This document shows positions 12,266 through 26,100 of a stretch of DNA of 64,000 bases, piece after piece. A model generated the notes under the pieces. That model did not search any database. It was not told the DNA's origin and saw only the letters and a list, made by a program, of their open reading frames with translations. Numbering within the stretch: the first letter of the stretch is position 1; each line of letters starts with the position of its first letter. The DNA is from Strigops habroptila (taxonomy: Eukaryota; Chordata; Aves; Psittaciformes; Psittacidae). The translations under genes and the position numbers were made by a program. Location: assembly GCF_004027225.2 (NCBI RefSeq), contig NC_044283.2:10682992-10746991 (forward strand). The letters are read 5' to 3'.

Positions 12266-14299
12266 GTTGTTCCCAGGAGATGTGGCTAAAAGCACGGCTG
12301 TCTCTCCTCCTCTGTGAGCGCTGTGTCCCTGCAGGGATTTCAGCACAGCAGGCAGTACTGCTGCAGGGCATCTGCAGTCTCTGGAGGCAGAAAGAGTTTT
12401 ACTTGTGAAGAAGCTCAAGCTGTTTGGGGAGGACTGGCTGTGTGGGCTCTGCTGGGCTTTTCTTCCACCGCTCCTCTCCCCGCCTCCCCGTGCTTGCTCA
12501 ATGGGAGGCTCTGCAGAGGGACAGTGTACAACAGGAGGAAAAATGTGCTGTTTACTCAACAATGCTACTTCATGGCTGGTTTTGACAGCAATGCTTATAA
12601 AGGCTGTGAAAAATTCTCCCCAGTGGGCTTCCTTGAAGAAAAGTTGGGTAAAACATGCTTATAAAGGCATCATTTTTGAGATACCTGTCACCTCTAGACC
12701 TGTGAGCTCCTGACATGTTTCACAAGCCTTGTTTGAGTAAAATCAGTAAATTTCTTTGAAGTTGTCTTTGGAGCACATTGTGTCCCTCCAAGGGGAAAGG
12801 TGGAAGACTGCAGTCCCTACTTTTGTGATTTTTTTTTTTTTTTTCCCAGGTAGACCTTATCCCTCTTGTTTTCTCATCTTGTTTTCTCATCAGCTCCTCC
12901 CAGGGCAGACACACAAATACCTTTCAGTTTTGTTCTTACTCTGCCTCTCTCTGTACGTGTATTTGAGCAAGTTTTTTCGCTATTTCGAAGTAGGACTGGT
13001 GAGGATTATGTTCACTGAGCAATGTGGGAGAGCACTGTTTCATATTATCACATTTGCATAATTATATATATAAAATATATATATAAATTTTGCATTGTCT
13101 GATTATTATTACTGTATATCTAATTAGATTTTTTTTTTAATTGAAACAGAACAAAAGGAAACAGTTTTCCCTGATTCGATTTCCCATTTCTGCTTGCAGT
13201 CCTGCTTTACTGGTAGTAGCTTTAAGCACACACATGCAAGCGCACAGCCAGGGTGCTCTACATTGTGATGCCATTCTACAACCTCCTTTGCCTCTAGCCT
13301 CGATCCCATCTCATACTACTTCTCAGCAAAGAGAGTTCCAATTTATACCCATTTCCAACCATTTCAAACTGACTCTTTTAATTCATCTCACGGTACTTAC
13401 CAAGGGCTTAGCAGAGAGATAATGAAAAAAGGAAGAAAAAGAACACATACTGCAGTCTCTGAACTATCAGGCTTCTGTGACCACTCTGAGCTGTCCAACT
13501 CCAACAGGTATTAATGTAATTTCTTATATTTATGGGTAAATCGATTTCCTTTCTCCCAGGAAAAGAAAGAAAATGTAAATCTGAAAATTCATCTTCTGCA
13601 GTATCTGAGAATGTATTTGATTGCAGTAACCAAGTTCCAAATCTTTTACAGTGACAGCAGAGGAAATGGAACCAAGGACAGCAGAACCATGATGACTGCT
13701 GATGTCCAAGTCTGATGATGATGAGGATCAGCTGTCTCCTGACACAAAGTACTACACAGATGTACATAGCTACAGCAAACTTGGCAGCTCACATAAGAAC
13801 CAAATTAAGGTATCAGCACTTTGAAAGATACATAGAAATGTTAAAATTGAGTGATTTAGATGTAATGATTTTCAGGATAAAATTGTAACTGGCCGAAACA
13901 CCTGACCCCATCCCTCTGGCAGATGTCATTTTTCCTCAGGGAGGGAAACTAAATCTCTTTTGAGTTTTAAGAAATCATTTTCACCCACCCTTGGGCCCAT
14001 GAACCTTCATGACCAGGAAGGACAGCATTCTTCCAGGAGTTGCACCACCCCTTAGCAGGGTGTGATGATGTCAGCTTTTATGTCATATCAGCCAGAGTTC
14101 TGCAGGTAGCAAGAGTTGGTTCTAAATCACTACAGGGTTGCTTTTGCCTTTTTGATTTGGTTTTGGTTTGGTTTTTTGTGTTGGGGTTTTTTTCATTTTG
14201 AACTCAGAAAGGAGTGTCATAAAAGGAAACTGGGGGAGAAAACTCCTCAGCCCCTCTCTGAACTGAAATTAAAGGGAGATTTCACAAATGAAAAGTCAT

Positions 14300-14406
14300 T
14301 GGAATAATTATATATAATCGTTATCTATATATGATATATATAATAATACATATAATAATTATATATGATGTATATTATCATATTACAATAATGATATATA
14401 TAATTC
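14300..14406. repeat. AT-rich palindromic simple tract
   Basis: ATATAT, TAATAAT and GATATATA units with several inverted repeats; almost no G or C. Confidence 0.85.
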
Positions 14407-16289
14407 TATGATGCTGCCAATTATTTGTTCACACTGTGAACTGCCCAGAAAAACACCCTGAAATGCTACATGCAGAAAAAACCAGAATTTCAGCTAGTAT
14501 AAATGCATTACTCCCAATGCAATGATGTTACTTTCTTCCCTTTACAAAACATAATACATTTTTAAAGAGAGATTATAGTTTAAACTGGGTGTTTTTCCCT
14601 AACATCTGCATAGAGGTGTCTCCTTTGGGATAAGATCTTGTTTATAAATGGGGCAGGCATTCTTAGCAGGCAGGAACAAAGAAAAGCATTTTTATTAGCA
14701 GCAGGAACCACATGAACAGCTTTGACCTCAATTTAGGATTTAGCTTATCATTTCACACAGAGGCTTGCATCAAGAATTTGACACTGGTGCCCTTTTCTAA
14801 TTTGTAAAGCAAACTAAAAGGAAAATAATGGAGTACGGATAAGTGCTGTTCATGAACCACTGAGCAGGCTCTATTCCATTCTGCCCAAATTACTCCATGA
14901 TCAGTCAGAAATCTCACGACAGACTAGGTTGTCTTTTTGTTGTTTTTATTCCTCTAGGAAAGAAAAAACGGCAAATTAAACGGCCAGGCCTCTCTGTCCC
15001 CATCCTGCTGGCAATGAAGAGTATTGTGGAATCGGCATTCCTTGCACTTATCCCTGCGTCTACAGAGGAAAGCGCTGCCGGGGCACTTGGGAATATTTGC
15101 TTGTGATTGTTAGAGCCGTGGTCGTGTGATCACACAGCAACGTAAGGTTAGGTCTTAAGCGTGGTAAAATCCTGGCAGCTTTGCTCCAATTGGCTCCATG
15201 ACATTCCCCACTCAGCTGTGATCCTAATGGCTTGAGACTGGCTGAATTCTTCTAACCTCAGCAATTAGTTCTTTCATTTTCTAGAACTCCACTCACTTGA
15301 AGTGTTATTTTTTGCACACAGAGGGCATGTAGGACCTGGGGCTTAACCAACCCGAAAACACTCACTATGTGAATTGTCTTTCAGGCAAAGCCACAATGCT
15401 CTACACCCCCAGTGCTGGCTCAGCCAGATTTTGTCTCTGACAGCAACAAAAACAGATTCACAAATTTCATTAGATTTTCCTGAACAAAAGAGCTGTGTAA
15501 GAGCAAAACCATACAAATAAATGGTCTTACCACATACGCAGTATTGACATCTCAATGAGGAAGTATTTTAGTCTTTCTCTTTTCTAGCTGAAAAATCGCA
15601 CAAAGCAAACCCAAATTGCACTGTTTTCAATTGTGGGTGTTTTCATCCCCACAGCAATGCCACCACCAGTTTACACACCAATACCCCATTCCTGTGTGCC
15701 AGAGCAGGCTCACAAATTAAAACTCTCTTTTTTCCACCCCTTGGACATCCCTTCCCCAGTCCTGTACTCTCATGGCAGCAATGGCTGAAATGAGGATAGC
15801 TTCTCTAAACAAAGACAAGCATCAACATTGCTCAAAGTAGTATCTATATATTATATGGGAACTGCTGAGTGGCTTTTCCTCACGTTACTGAGAAGCACGT
15901 TTCCTCCATACATTTCATAATACAGGCATATGGCCCCCATCCAGCAAGTTGTGTAAGGGTTTGCTGTGTGTGATTTTATGGAGCACAGCAGGAACAGGGG
16001 CTCCTTAGGAGCTCTGCTTTCAGCTTGCGTTACCCTGGTAGGAGGGAATAGCAAAGGGTGTGAAATGTCTCTTTGAATCAATTTGTGGATATACAAAAAA
16101 CACATAAAAACACACAAACCACCATCGGTTTACATGGGTTTGTATAATTTCTGGGAAGAGGAAGCATAAGGGGGGAGGTTTAGGTAGGCTCTGACTGTTG
16201 TTGGGGAAAGCTAGATATAGGACAAGAAGAGAAATAGAAGACTAGGAAAAAAAAACAAAGCAGGGCAAGACACAGGCCTAGAGGTGAAA

Positions 16290-16385
16290 TATAAATTGTC
16301 TATTTAAATATTATATTGATATATTTTATATTTATATTTTATTTACAAATTTAAATATAAATTTAATATTAGTATAAATTTAAAT
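16290..16385. repeat. AT-rich low-complexity tract
   Basis: Nearly pure A/T with TTTATATTTATA and AAATTTAAATATAAA units. Confidence 0.85.
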
Positions 16386-17014
16386 GAGTTAATAAGGAGA
16401 ATGTATATGCTATAGCTGTCTCCTGGCTGTCTGCCTCTCAGTCTGGTGTCCAGCTCTGCTGGTCTACCTTGTGCTCAACACCCTTGCATGCCCATGGCTT
16501 CCCTGTCACACCACCTTGGCATAACACACCTGGAAAAGTGTGTGCAAATCACTGTCTCTTCTCTGGACCTGCCACCCTCGTGTCACCAAGTGTCACAGGT
16601 GCACCTCTGGCCTTACCTGTGAAGATCAGCCCTCTCTGAGCGCAAGCACGGTTTGACTGCTGATTTTTCAAGAGAATTATCCTCTCTTTGATCTTCTTGT
16701 GATATGTAATATTTTGGAAGTGATGTTGTCTGTGACAACTCATCACAAAGACTAGTTCTGAAGGGTAATTTGGAGCACCGGAAGAATACAGTTGCATTGT
16801 CTGACTGAACTGAGATGGCATCACTGGCAGCTTGAGCCAAAGCTTTAAGTGCCTTTTGAAGAGCACTTCAAATTAAAGAATGTGTGATTAAATCTAGCCC
16901 TTGCCCTTGACTCAACAAGAGCATTAGGAAGGTTTGCTCTTGGAACCCCTCCCAAGCAACAGGTCATTATGATGGGACAACGGGGAATCCTTTGCAGAGA
17001 ATCCTTAGCTTTCA

Positions 17015-18966
17015 CATAGAATCATAGAATCATAGAATCGTAAGGGTTGGAAAGGACCTTAAGATCATCTAGTTCCAACCCCCTGCCATGGGCAGGGACA
17101 CCTTGCCCTAAACCACGTGGTTCAAGGCTCTGTCCAACCTGGCCTTGAACACTGCCAGGGATGGAGCACCCACAACCTCCCTGGGCAACCCATTCCAGTG
17201 CCTCACCACCCTCACTGTAAAGAACTTCTTCCTTATATCTAGTCTAAACTTCCCCTGTTTAAGTTTGAACCCGTTACCCCTTGTCCTACCACTACAGTCC
17301 CTAAGGAAGAGTCCCTCCCCAGCATCCTTGTAGACCCCCTTCAGATACTGGAAGGCTGCTATGAGGTCACCACGCAGCCTTCTCTTCTCCAGGCTGAACA
17401 GCCCCAACTTTCTCAGCCTGTCTTCATACGGGAGGTGCTCCAGCCCTCTTATCATCCTCGTGGCCCTCCTCTGGACTCGCTCCAACAGCTCCATGTCCTT
17501 TTTACGTTGAGAACACCAGAACTGTATGCAGTACTCCAAGTGAGGTCTCACGAGAGCAGAGTAGAGGGGCAGGATCACCTCCTTCGACCTGCTGGTCACG
17601 CTTCTTTTGATGCAGCCCAGGATACGGTTGGCTTTCTGGGCTGCAAGCGCACACTGAAGCCGGCTCATGTTAAGCTTCTCATCAACCAACATCCCCAAGT
17701 CCTTTTCTGCAGGGCTGCTCTGAATCTCTGCTCTGCCCAGCCTGTAGCAGTGCCTGGGATTGCCCCTACCCAGGTGCAGGACCTTACACTTGGCTTGGTT
17801 AAACTTCATAAGGTTGGCATCGGCCCACCTCACAAGCGTGTCAAGGTCCCTCTGGATGGCATCCCTTCCCTCCAGTGTATCAACCGAACCACACAGCTTG
17901 GTGTCGTTGGCAAACTTGCTGAGGGCGCACTCAATCCCACTGTCCATGTCACCGACAAAGATGTTGAACAGGACCGGTCCCAACACCGATCCCTGAGGGA
18001 CACCACTCGTTACAGGTTTCCAACGGGACATTGAGCCATTTACCACAAATCTTTGCGTGCGGCCATCGAGCCAGTTTTTTATCCACCGAGTGGTCCATCT
18101 ATCAAATTGATGTCTCTCCAATTTAGAGACAAGGATGTTGTGCGGGACAGTGTCGAATGCTTTGCACAAGTCCAGGTAGATGACGTCAACTGCTCTGCCC
18201 CTGTCCCTCAGTTCCGTGGCTCCATCATAGAAGGCCACCAAATTGGTCAGGCAGGATTTCCCCTTAGTGAAGCCATGTTGGCTGTCACCAACCACCTCGT
18301 TGTGGTTGTGCCTTAGCATGTTTTCCAGGAGAAACTGTCCCAAGATTTTGCCAGGCACAGAGGTGAGGCTGACTGGTCTGTAGTTCCCTGGGTCTTCCAC
18401 CTTCCCCTTCTTGAAAATGGGGGTTGTATTACCCTGCTTCCAGTCATTGGGAACTTCACCTGACTGCCAGGATTTTTCAAATATGATGGACAGTGGCTTA
18501 GCAACTTCATTCGCCAGCTCCTTCAGGACCCGTGGATGGATTTCATCAGGTCCCATGGACTTGTGCACGTTCAGGTTCTTAAGATGGTCTCGAACCTGAT
18601 CCTCTCCTACAGCGGGCCTAAGGTCTTCGTTCTCACAGTCCCTGCATTTGCTTTCCAAGACTTGGGTTGTGTGGTCAGAGCAGCATTTGCTGGTGAAGAC
18701 TGAGGCAAAGAAGTCATTAAGAACCTCAGCCTTCTCCAAATCCATGGTAGCCAGTTCTCCTGATAGCTTCTGGAGAGGGCCTACATTGTCCCTAGTCTGT
18801 CTTTTGTTTGCTACGTATCTATAGAATCCTTTCCTGTTATCTTTTACATCCCTTGCCAAACTTAATTCTAGCTGGGCCTTAGCTTTCCTAACCTGGTCCC
18901 TAGCTTCTCAGGCAATGCTCCTATATTCTTCCCAGGCCACCTGTCCTCGCTTCCACCTTCTATAAG
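17015..18966 (-). mobile_element. CR1 LINE, 5'-truncated, long copy
   Basis: Minus-strand CR1 of about 1.95 kb. It begins on the plus strand with the terminal repeat ATAGAATCATAGAATCATAGAATC at 17015-17040 and ends near 18966 (CTTCTATAAGC). It lacks ORF1 and the endonuclease part of ORF2 but keeps an open RT frame. 5' truncation is the norm for CR1 from incomplete reverse transcription. The retained open frame suggests a fairly young insertion, but no target-site duplication was evident by eye. Confidence 0.94.
17108..18859 (-). pseudogene. CR1 ORF2 reverse-transcriptase fragment with altered catalytic motif
   Basis: 583 open codons covering the RT domain and C-terminal region of CR1 ORF2. 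Visible RT motifs are YLDLCKAFD (228-236), [10 protein letters not shown] (286-295) and the active-site box at 316-319, which reads FAND where the family has FADD; the Asp to Asn codon is at 17906-17908. That loses a metal-binding aspartate, so the enzyme is expected to be dead. The frame opens further upstream to an in-frame TGA at 18908-18910. The N-terminal endonuclease is absent, so this is a broken element. Confidence 0.93.
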
Positions 18967-21439
18967 CTCAACCAGGAGTTCAGAAACTGAGAAGATGAGA
19001 TAGGAGGGTGACTGAAAAAGGTTCAAAAAAAAACCGGGTTCAAAAAGCCTTCTTGCTAATTTAATATGTAAGCAGCACACAGGTAAAGGCATAAAATAAG
19101 TATGGTTTCCTCAGGTACAGCCTGCCAGATCCATGCTGTCAGCATGGCCGAGGAATCCTATGCAGTGCAAATCAGGGATAATAGGGAAAGGCTGAGTCCT
19201 TTGCCAGCCAGGCAGGTCTCACGATGGCTGGTACATACATTACACGGTGCTGTGGGGCCACGACAAAAGGCTGTGGCTGAAGTGGTGCTTTAGCTGCATG
19301 TCTTCCCTCCCCAGTGCTAGTTGCAATACTATTTATATTTTTAGCCCTTCTTCAAGGTTAGCTTAAATACTCTCAGCAAAGGTAACTCATTCTGCAGCTA
19401 GAAGAGGGAAAGGATCAGAAAATGCTCCCAGCCATTTTGGTGTGCCTGTGAAATGGCCCTCTTGATCTGATTCTTCTTGACTCATCACTTTCCTGCTATC
19501 CTCTCTGCTGACAAGCCCTGGTGGACAGGACTGAGTCTCGCTGCAGAAAAAAAGGGTAAAAACCATGGCTCAGCAAGGTTGACACGAAATGGTAAAATCA
19601 AGTGATAAATTAATTCATTGCAAGCAATGTAAGACGGTGCTTTACAAATAGCACTTTCCTGGAGTCAGAAGGACTACCCATGCCTGTGTTCTCACCTCCC
19701 TCTGCCAGCACATCTGATCAAAGAGTGATATTCCTGTTGCAGTAGCTCTTTCCTGTCATTGACTCTCCTCCGGACTTCATCTTCATTCTGCAGCAGGTAG
19801 AGTTAATTTTACAATAGCACAAAACTGTGCAAACAACAGAGATGAATTTCTAGTATCTGAGGCAGGAATGGAGGAGCTGGGAGTGGGATGTGTCTCAGAA
19901 CCATGTTTGAAGCCTATGGCTAAGACTGGGAAATTAGGAGAGGAGAAAGCCATACACTCACAGGCCACCATTAAGTCAATGGGACACATCTTGCAGTTAG
20001 CAGAATCGGGCACCTCCAGAGGTTGACATGTTGCCCCTGCACTGAATGGCTGGGGGGGGGGGTCTTAAATCTCTTCATTGTTTACCTATGGACAGACTCA
20101 CTTCCAACCCAGGCACCTAAATATAAAGCCCAGATTGGGCATGATCCCTCCTGATCATCATTACATTTTGTCAGAAACAAAGGATGTCTAAGAAATGTTG
20201 GGGAGGGTTAATCATTTTTAATAGGAAAATTAAGCAAAATACACTTTGAAAACAAAATACACAGCTCTGTAATGACATTGTGAACTGAAAGAAAAGCTGC
20301 CATTTCTAGACAAAATATCTTTTTTTTTTTTTAATACACAGTGTTTTGACTTATTTTAAGGTGATGATAGATTTCCCAAAAGAAAGTCCGTTAGGAAAAT
20401 GCAGCAACATGCTGGCAGAATGGAGGATTTATAGCAAATTATCTGTGTTAAATAGGTTAAATATCTTCCTCACTTTTCCTATGCAATTCCATTATTGGAT
20501 ATCTTGTGCAACTGTAAATAACAGTTCTTTAATTCTTTATGCCTGTTATAAGCAAAAAAAAAAAAAGCTAAAATAATGGTTGCTGAGACAGTTCAGAACA
20601 AAGTAAGATGAGGAGTGATTCTTCCTAGAGGGCACTTCTCATTCCATTTGGACCTTGATAGGCTACAGCAGTACCTGAGTAGTGTCCTTTCTGGCTCAGC
20701 ACATTTTTTAAAAACCCCTCAGATGTGCTTTCCTTTAAAAACCTGCATTAGCTTTAAAACCCTCACTGGATGGCCTAGTTTCCTGTGGAAATACAAAAAT
20801 AAACAAGATGTGCCTTGGGCAGAATGACCTTATTCTTTGCATTCTTATTCCCTGCAGCTCCTCCTTATGCTTTTTACTGCTATGATGTATTGGATCGTGT
20901 TTTGCATCAGAGAGTGAAGAAAGTAAGGAACTCAGTGTGGAAGCAGTAGCCATGTGGGAGTCCTTTCCGAGGCATAAGCTCCTATCAGTGGGCACGTGGT
21001 CTTTCCCACCCATCTGACTTCGTCTGCTCAACTCTCCCATTGACTTGAGCAGAAGCAGCACAGTCTCCTCTGAAATGCAGGTTCTGCCTGACTCTTCTCC
21101 TTCCTAGGTGGCTGTTTCTAATCATTAGCCAATGTATTTTGGTGCCATCAATATCATCAGCTGTAAAAGAAAATGTGTAAGTGACTAGCTTTTAGGGATG
21201 GCAAAGGTAGGAAGACAGGAGCTGCCTCCCACCATCTCAGGACTTTGCATCCAGTCAATACAACCTTCTCTCTCACATACCAAGGGCTTTTGTCCATGGG
21301 GACTCAAACACTGAGGGCCATTGAGCTACATAGCTTTTGCAAGGTGCCTGGCTTTCACTCCTTCCCGTTGGAGCTGCTACACTTTGTACAGGTGATTAAA
21401 TATTCATTGGGCCAGTGAGAGAAAAGCAAGAGATTGATT

Positions 21440-21540
21440 CTACTGCCCACTTGTTCGGGTGCTCACCTGGGATGTGAGAGACGCAGGGTCAAGTCCTTGC
21501 TCCAAAGATGATTTAATTATTTATACAAAGTGGAACAGCT
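21440..21540 (+). repeat. tRNA-derived SINE relic
   Basis: The region GGGTGCTCACCTGGGATG...GGGTCAAGTCC resembles the A-box to B-box head of an ancient tRNA-derived amniote SINE, with the B-box-like GGGTCAAGTCC at 21486-21496. It does not fold into a standard tRNA with paired acceptor ends, so it is not a functional tRNA gene. The exact family (AmnSINE/CORE-type) cannot be assigned by eye. Confidence 0.5.
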
Positions 21541-22275
21541 CCAGCTAGGATGTACATGCTGGCAAGCCTGATGGTCCTCTTCTGCACTGCACAAAACTTC
21601 TTCGCTTTTAACACAAGGCAGTGACTTGATGCAGGTTTTCTCCTTGACAACTAAATGTATTCTGCTTGCACTGTGATTTGTTAACTTCTCATTCTTGCTT
21701 CCTGAGCCCGGGCACTGTGTTCCACAGCAGGATTCAAGACTGAAGTTGTTTGCTGAGGGAGGCATGGCCCCTTGCCCTCCAGCAATTCATTTCTCACAAG
21801 GGTCAAGGATTAGCCTTTTACTAAGCCATGTACCCACCTCTATTCCTGGCATCTTGGCTCTCTTCACCGTCTATGGGGTGGAAGAAGCCCCAGCAGCTGC
21901 AGTAAGGGCCAGCTCTGAGAGGCAGCAGGGAACAGGAATGTCCACAGGGATTTCCAAGGTCACAGGGACTGCTGTGAACAGAGGGCAGGTGAAAGTAAGG
22001 AACTCCCCTATAATAAAATTCTCTCATCCCATTGGTTTCTACCTAACTGTTTTGATGTAGATTATTTATTTTACTACCTTAATGTCAGTGCTGCTACTGT
22101 TATTTTTTCTTCCAGCTGACACTGTCATCTAAAATTAATTTAGATGGAGAACTAACATTTTCTCTCGCAAGGGCTGGTAGAATAACAGACGTTATTCTCA
22201 ACAGGGGAATGATCTTAATTTCAGTAATGTCCCACAAATTTTAAAGAGTCTGGATTAAAGCAGTGATTAAATAAC

Positions 22276-22320
22276 CTAGTCTGGTCCTTTCCAATCCTAA
22301 CTATTCTATGATTCTATGAT
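22276..22320 (+). mobile_element. CR1 3' tail fragment
   Basis: Plus-strand CR1 terminus with GGTCCTTTCCAATCCTAAC followed by ATTCTATGATTCTATGAT, the 8-base CR1 terminal repeat in two copies. Confidence 0.88.
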
Positions 22321-22859
22321 TTAAGGACCTAGCTACTAACACAGTGTGTTTTCCATGGGGCATTTAAATGGAATGTGCCACCTTCAGCTAACCAGGCTGT
22401 TTCCATTGCTGTTCTGCAGCCAAAGTCATCCGGTTAAAAATCAAAGGTATCAGTATGGTGTTTAAATTTACACTCGCAGTTGTAGCAGTGCTATGAGCTC
22501 ATTCATCTCATTTTACACACAGTTTGCTCTGCTGCAGTCAATTTTTTTCAGTATTTACAAGCAAAGGAAAAGTTCCTCCTAAGGACAATCACTGAGCAAA
22601 ATAAAATACAGCAGAAAAATGACCATTCTTTACAAGAATATTTTTTTTTAAAAGAAAGCCAAAAAGAAAGAAGATTTTTTAAATTGCTGTAGGAAAGAAA
22701 ATACCTAGTGCTTATACTTGCTATCAAAATCTGGTTCTGTTGATTTTGACTAATGGCTTACACGCCCAACAGAAATGGCACTGTTTACTTTCCTACCCAA
22801 GTTTACATTTATCATTACTGCTAAGTTTTCTGTTAGCACACGCTGTTCTAAATTAAATG

Positions 22860-23110
22860 AATATCCAAATACTGGTTTGAAGATGCTAATGACACCATAT
22901 GTACTGCATTAGCTTGCGTACTATTTAAAGAAAAAGTCTTAATTGTGCCACCATTGCCTGAGGATATTTTTGTGGTAAGCAATTAAGATTCATTTTCCTG
23001 TTCATGTAGAAAATCGCTTCATGAAAACACTCGAATATAATAACTTTTGTCCAGTTTATGCATTTTTGCTTTGACGTTTGGATTAAAGCAAAAAGAGAAC
23101 TATCATTTAA
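22860..23110. promoter_or_regulatory. candidate enhancer with an HMX-consensus site
   Basis: Unique, non-repetitive AT-rich DNA containing AAGCAATTAA at 22977-22986, the known HMX-family core, plus CTTAATTGTG at 22938-22947 and TTTATGCATT near 23055. No gene is nearby. Assignment is by motif content only. Confidence 0.25.
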
Positions 23111-26100
23111 AATCCGAGTATCTTGTTAAGTGTTTAGTGGTTATTTCTAACTGAATAGTTCCTTCCCTATCCATAAAACCAAGAATGTAACAAAATTTGA
23201 GCATTTACTTCTAAGCTTCACTAATGAGTCTATTTGTCCTCTGGTTTCACTGCTAAGCAGTCCACAAAAGGTGTAAAATAGGCAATATAAACCCAAAAAT
23301 TGGCTGAAGGATTTAGATTGGGGGAAAAATACAACAACCCCATAAGTGCATCTAGTACTTGGAAAATACTGGAGGTATACTCTCAGCAGGGAGGTGAACT
23401 GCAGGCTGCCTGCAATGTGTCCTACCTGTACCACCAGCACAGATACCCACACCCGGTCCTCCTTTCTTGGGGGTCAAAACTCAGCTACTGTGAGGTTGTC
23501 AGGATGCAGAAAAGGGTCCTTGTTCCTCGCCAGGGCTGGACCCATCTCTGGATGTGCAGTGGCAGAGGAGGAAGAGGCTGGGAGCCACTCTGCCAGTCCC
23601 ACACTTTGACGTTGTTCGGGAGTGATTTGTTCTTCATGACAGGGTCAAGCTGCTGTGAAAAGGTTAAACAAACGGACTTTGTAAGCTCCTTTTAGGGGAA
23701 AGCTGGTCAGAAGGCCCCTTTAATCACCAATCCCCTTTAACCCTGGGAAAAGGCATTGGCCAGACACACTTGTGCATCTGCGGGGAGCTGGGTGAGGACG
23801 GGGTGGAGGCTCCCTGCCCTCCTGCAGCCGCCTCCAGCTGGAAAACAAGAAATCCTACGAGGGAAGGTGTTTGGCTGGAAGTGCTGGTGTGCCTCCCCCT
23901 GCGCAGAGGTACTGCCGCAGAGGAGGACATTCCTCTGCGGCTGGTGTGTAGCCCAGCGTTCCTAATGCTGTCTGCACCCATCCTGTCAGAAGGGTAATGA
24001 GGGGAAAGTTCCCAGACGAAAATTAAAAGCACCTCGGTCTTCAGTGGGGGCTTGGAGGAGGCTTGTAGCATCCTCCTCCTTCCCTGCCCATGGCTGCAGG
24101 TCTGGTGCTCTGCTGGGAGAGGAGCCCTCGTGGGTTAATCCCTGCAGTGGCTTTTAGCTCAGCTTCTGCTGCCCCATTTTGAGGTGTGACCATCTCCCGG
24201 ATACCCAGTGCACTGAAATGCATATACTTGGAGATGCCATAGGGCAGGGATGGTTCCTCCTGCCACATTGTTCACAGGGCAGTTTATAAACAGTACCAGC
24301 TCCTCTTCCCCGCCGGTGAGAGTGGCAAGCAGCCAAGGGCAGCATAGTTCCTCCTGCCATGGGTGGTGGAGGTGGCAGGAGATAGCAGTGAGGCTCCTTG
24401 GCCCAACACGGTGTACAGAAAGGATGAGAAGATACATGCTAAGAGCTGAGCTGAACAGCAAGGGTCACAGTCACTGTGCTCTCTGTACCCAGAGATCCCC
24501 TGCCCTTCACAGCTGAGTAGTTTGTTAACTTGGATCCCCCATCTCCCTCCTGCTTGTCCCCATTAAGTATCCTACTTCCTCACACTCCACCCCCAAGCCT
24601 CGGCTGTGAATTGTCCAACATCCACTCACAGTCATGGGCTTTCATTTCAGAAGCAATGTTTGCAGGAAAGCCCAGGGGTTGTTATAAGCAAACCCTAATG
24701 TCCCCCTGTGTCAATTCCAGCCATGCCAGGATCATGTCTGTCTGTTTCCTCCCTTAGATCCTTACATCACTCGTCTTACTCTCTTCATCTTTCTTCTCAC
24801 CAAAGCTACCTTGGTAGTGATTTTCCACGATGACCCTAAACCTGCTCTCTTTGATTCCTGCTCTCCAACTTGTCACTGTTTCATCCTCCTCTCCTTATTG
24901 CATCCACCTTCCTAATCTCGTTTTCCTCTCTCCACCTCTCTGTCTACCCATTCCACCACCTTCTGCTTCCTGTATACTCTCTCCCTTACACTGCAGACAA
25001 ATATGACATAAATTCCCACTTCTCTCCTGTTTATTGCCACGCCCCATCAGAAATGTCATAATTGCTTGTACGAGCACTCCTCAACTATTCCAATGCAAAA
25101 TAAAACAGATTCATTCAGCAAAAAACTAAAGCTGATTTCCCCCAGTTGTCATGAAAGGGCCCGACTGTTACAGAGCTCCAGCAATAGGACCAGCTGAGGA
25201 CCATCACTCTTCAGTGGCTCCAGCTGGATCCTGAAGCACATGAGAGCATAAGATGGGTGTCAGTGAGAGTCACCTGACTATGCTGCCAGGCAGCAGGGGC
25301 TTTTCTTTCCCCTTTGAATGAGGATTTTCTAGATCTTCCTACAAGAAATCAGCAGGCAGGTTAATGGCTGGAGAAAAGCTTTAGGGGTTTTGTTCATGAG
25401 GAACTTCCTTAACTTCATTCAAACTTTGCCTAAAGCATCTTTTGCCCCTGTGTTACCGATCACATCATTTTCATTTGTAGGTGCAAGAAGTGTCCTCCAT
25501 GACAAGAATTTAGAAAAACAGTACAGTGCTCCCTACTTTGAGTTCTTCTCCAAGTAATCATCTTGATGGCTGAAGTAAAAATGCAGGTCTTCTTCCTATA
25601 AGGAGGTCAATTTCATATCCTTTCTTCACTACTGAGGCTATTTCTCAGGCAATAACTTCAATATCCAAGATCTGGATTAAGATTATTCAAATAAAACAAT
25701 AAAGGACAGAATGAAAAGTTTAATACTTCCATTTAGTAATGAAGATGTGAACAGAATAGCCTCATCAGCTTCTACACCCCCTGATCTCTGACTGTTATAC
25801 AACTCATGCTGAAATAGCCATTATATTTGACAGAGCTGGAATAGATTTGGTAAGAGGCCAATCTTGCAACACTTCTTCAAAACACAGCAAAACGGACATG
25901 GTAGCAACTGCCAGCTAAGGACTTGATACTGAGCTACTGAAGTCAGCAGCGGCTCTGCCAGTGATTTGGGTGTGAACCAGGAGCCTGAATTCCAGATGAA
26001 TCAACATATTTCTACTACCATAGTCAGTCTTCAGCTGAGTTTAATCTCTGTCCTGCATCAGCTGTCAGCCAGCTGAATAGTTGCCTCGCCTGCAGGGATG

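Larger units (their letters stand above)
12266..17014. other. intergenic, no gene recognised
   Basis: Unique sequence with a T-run (12831-12844), TATATA-rich DNA at 13060-13100, and the AT-rich tracts at 14300 and 16290. No gene seen. Confidence 0.7.

Noticed and set aside
17435-18316. Plus-strand frames across the long CR1 copy
   Set aside because: Antisense of the CR1 reverse transcriptase.
21440-21540. tRNA gene
   Set aside because: A-box and B-box similarity only; no paired acceptor stem or clear anticodon arm, so treated as a SINE relic.
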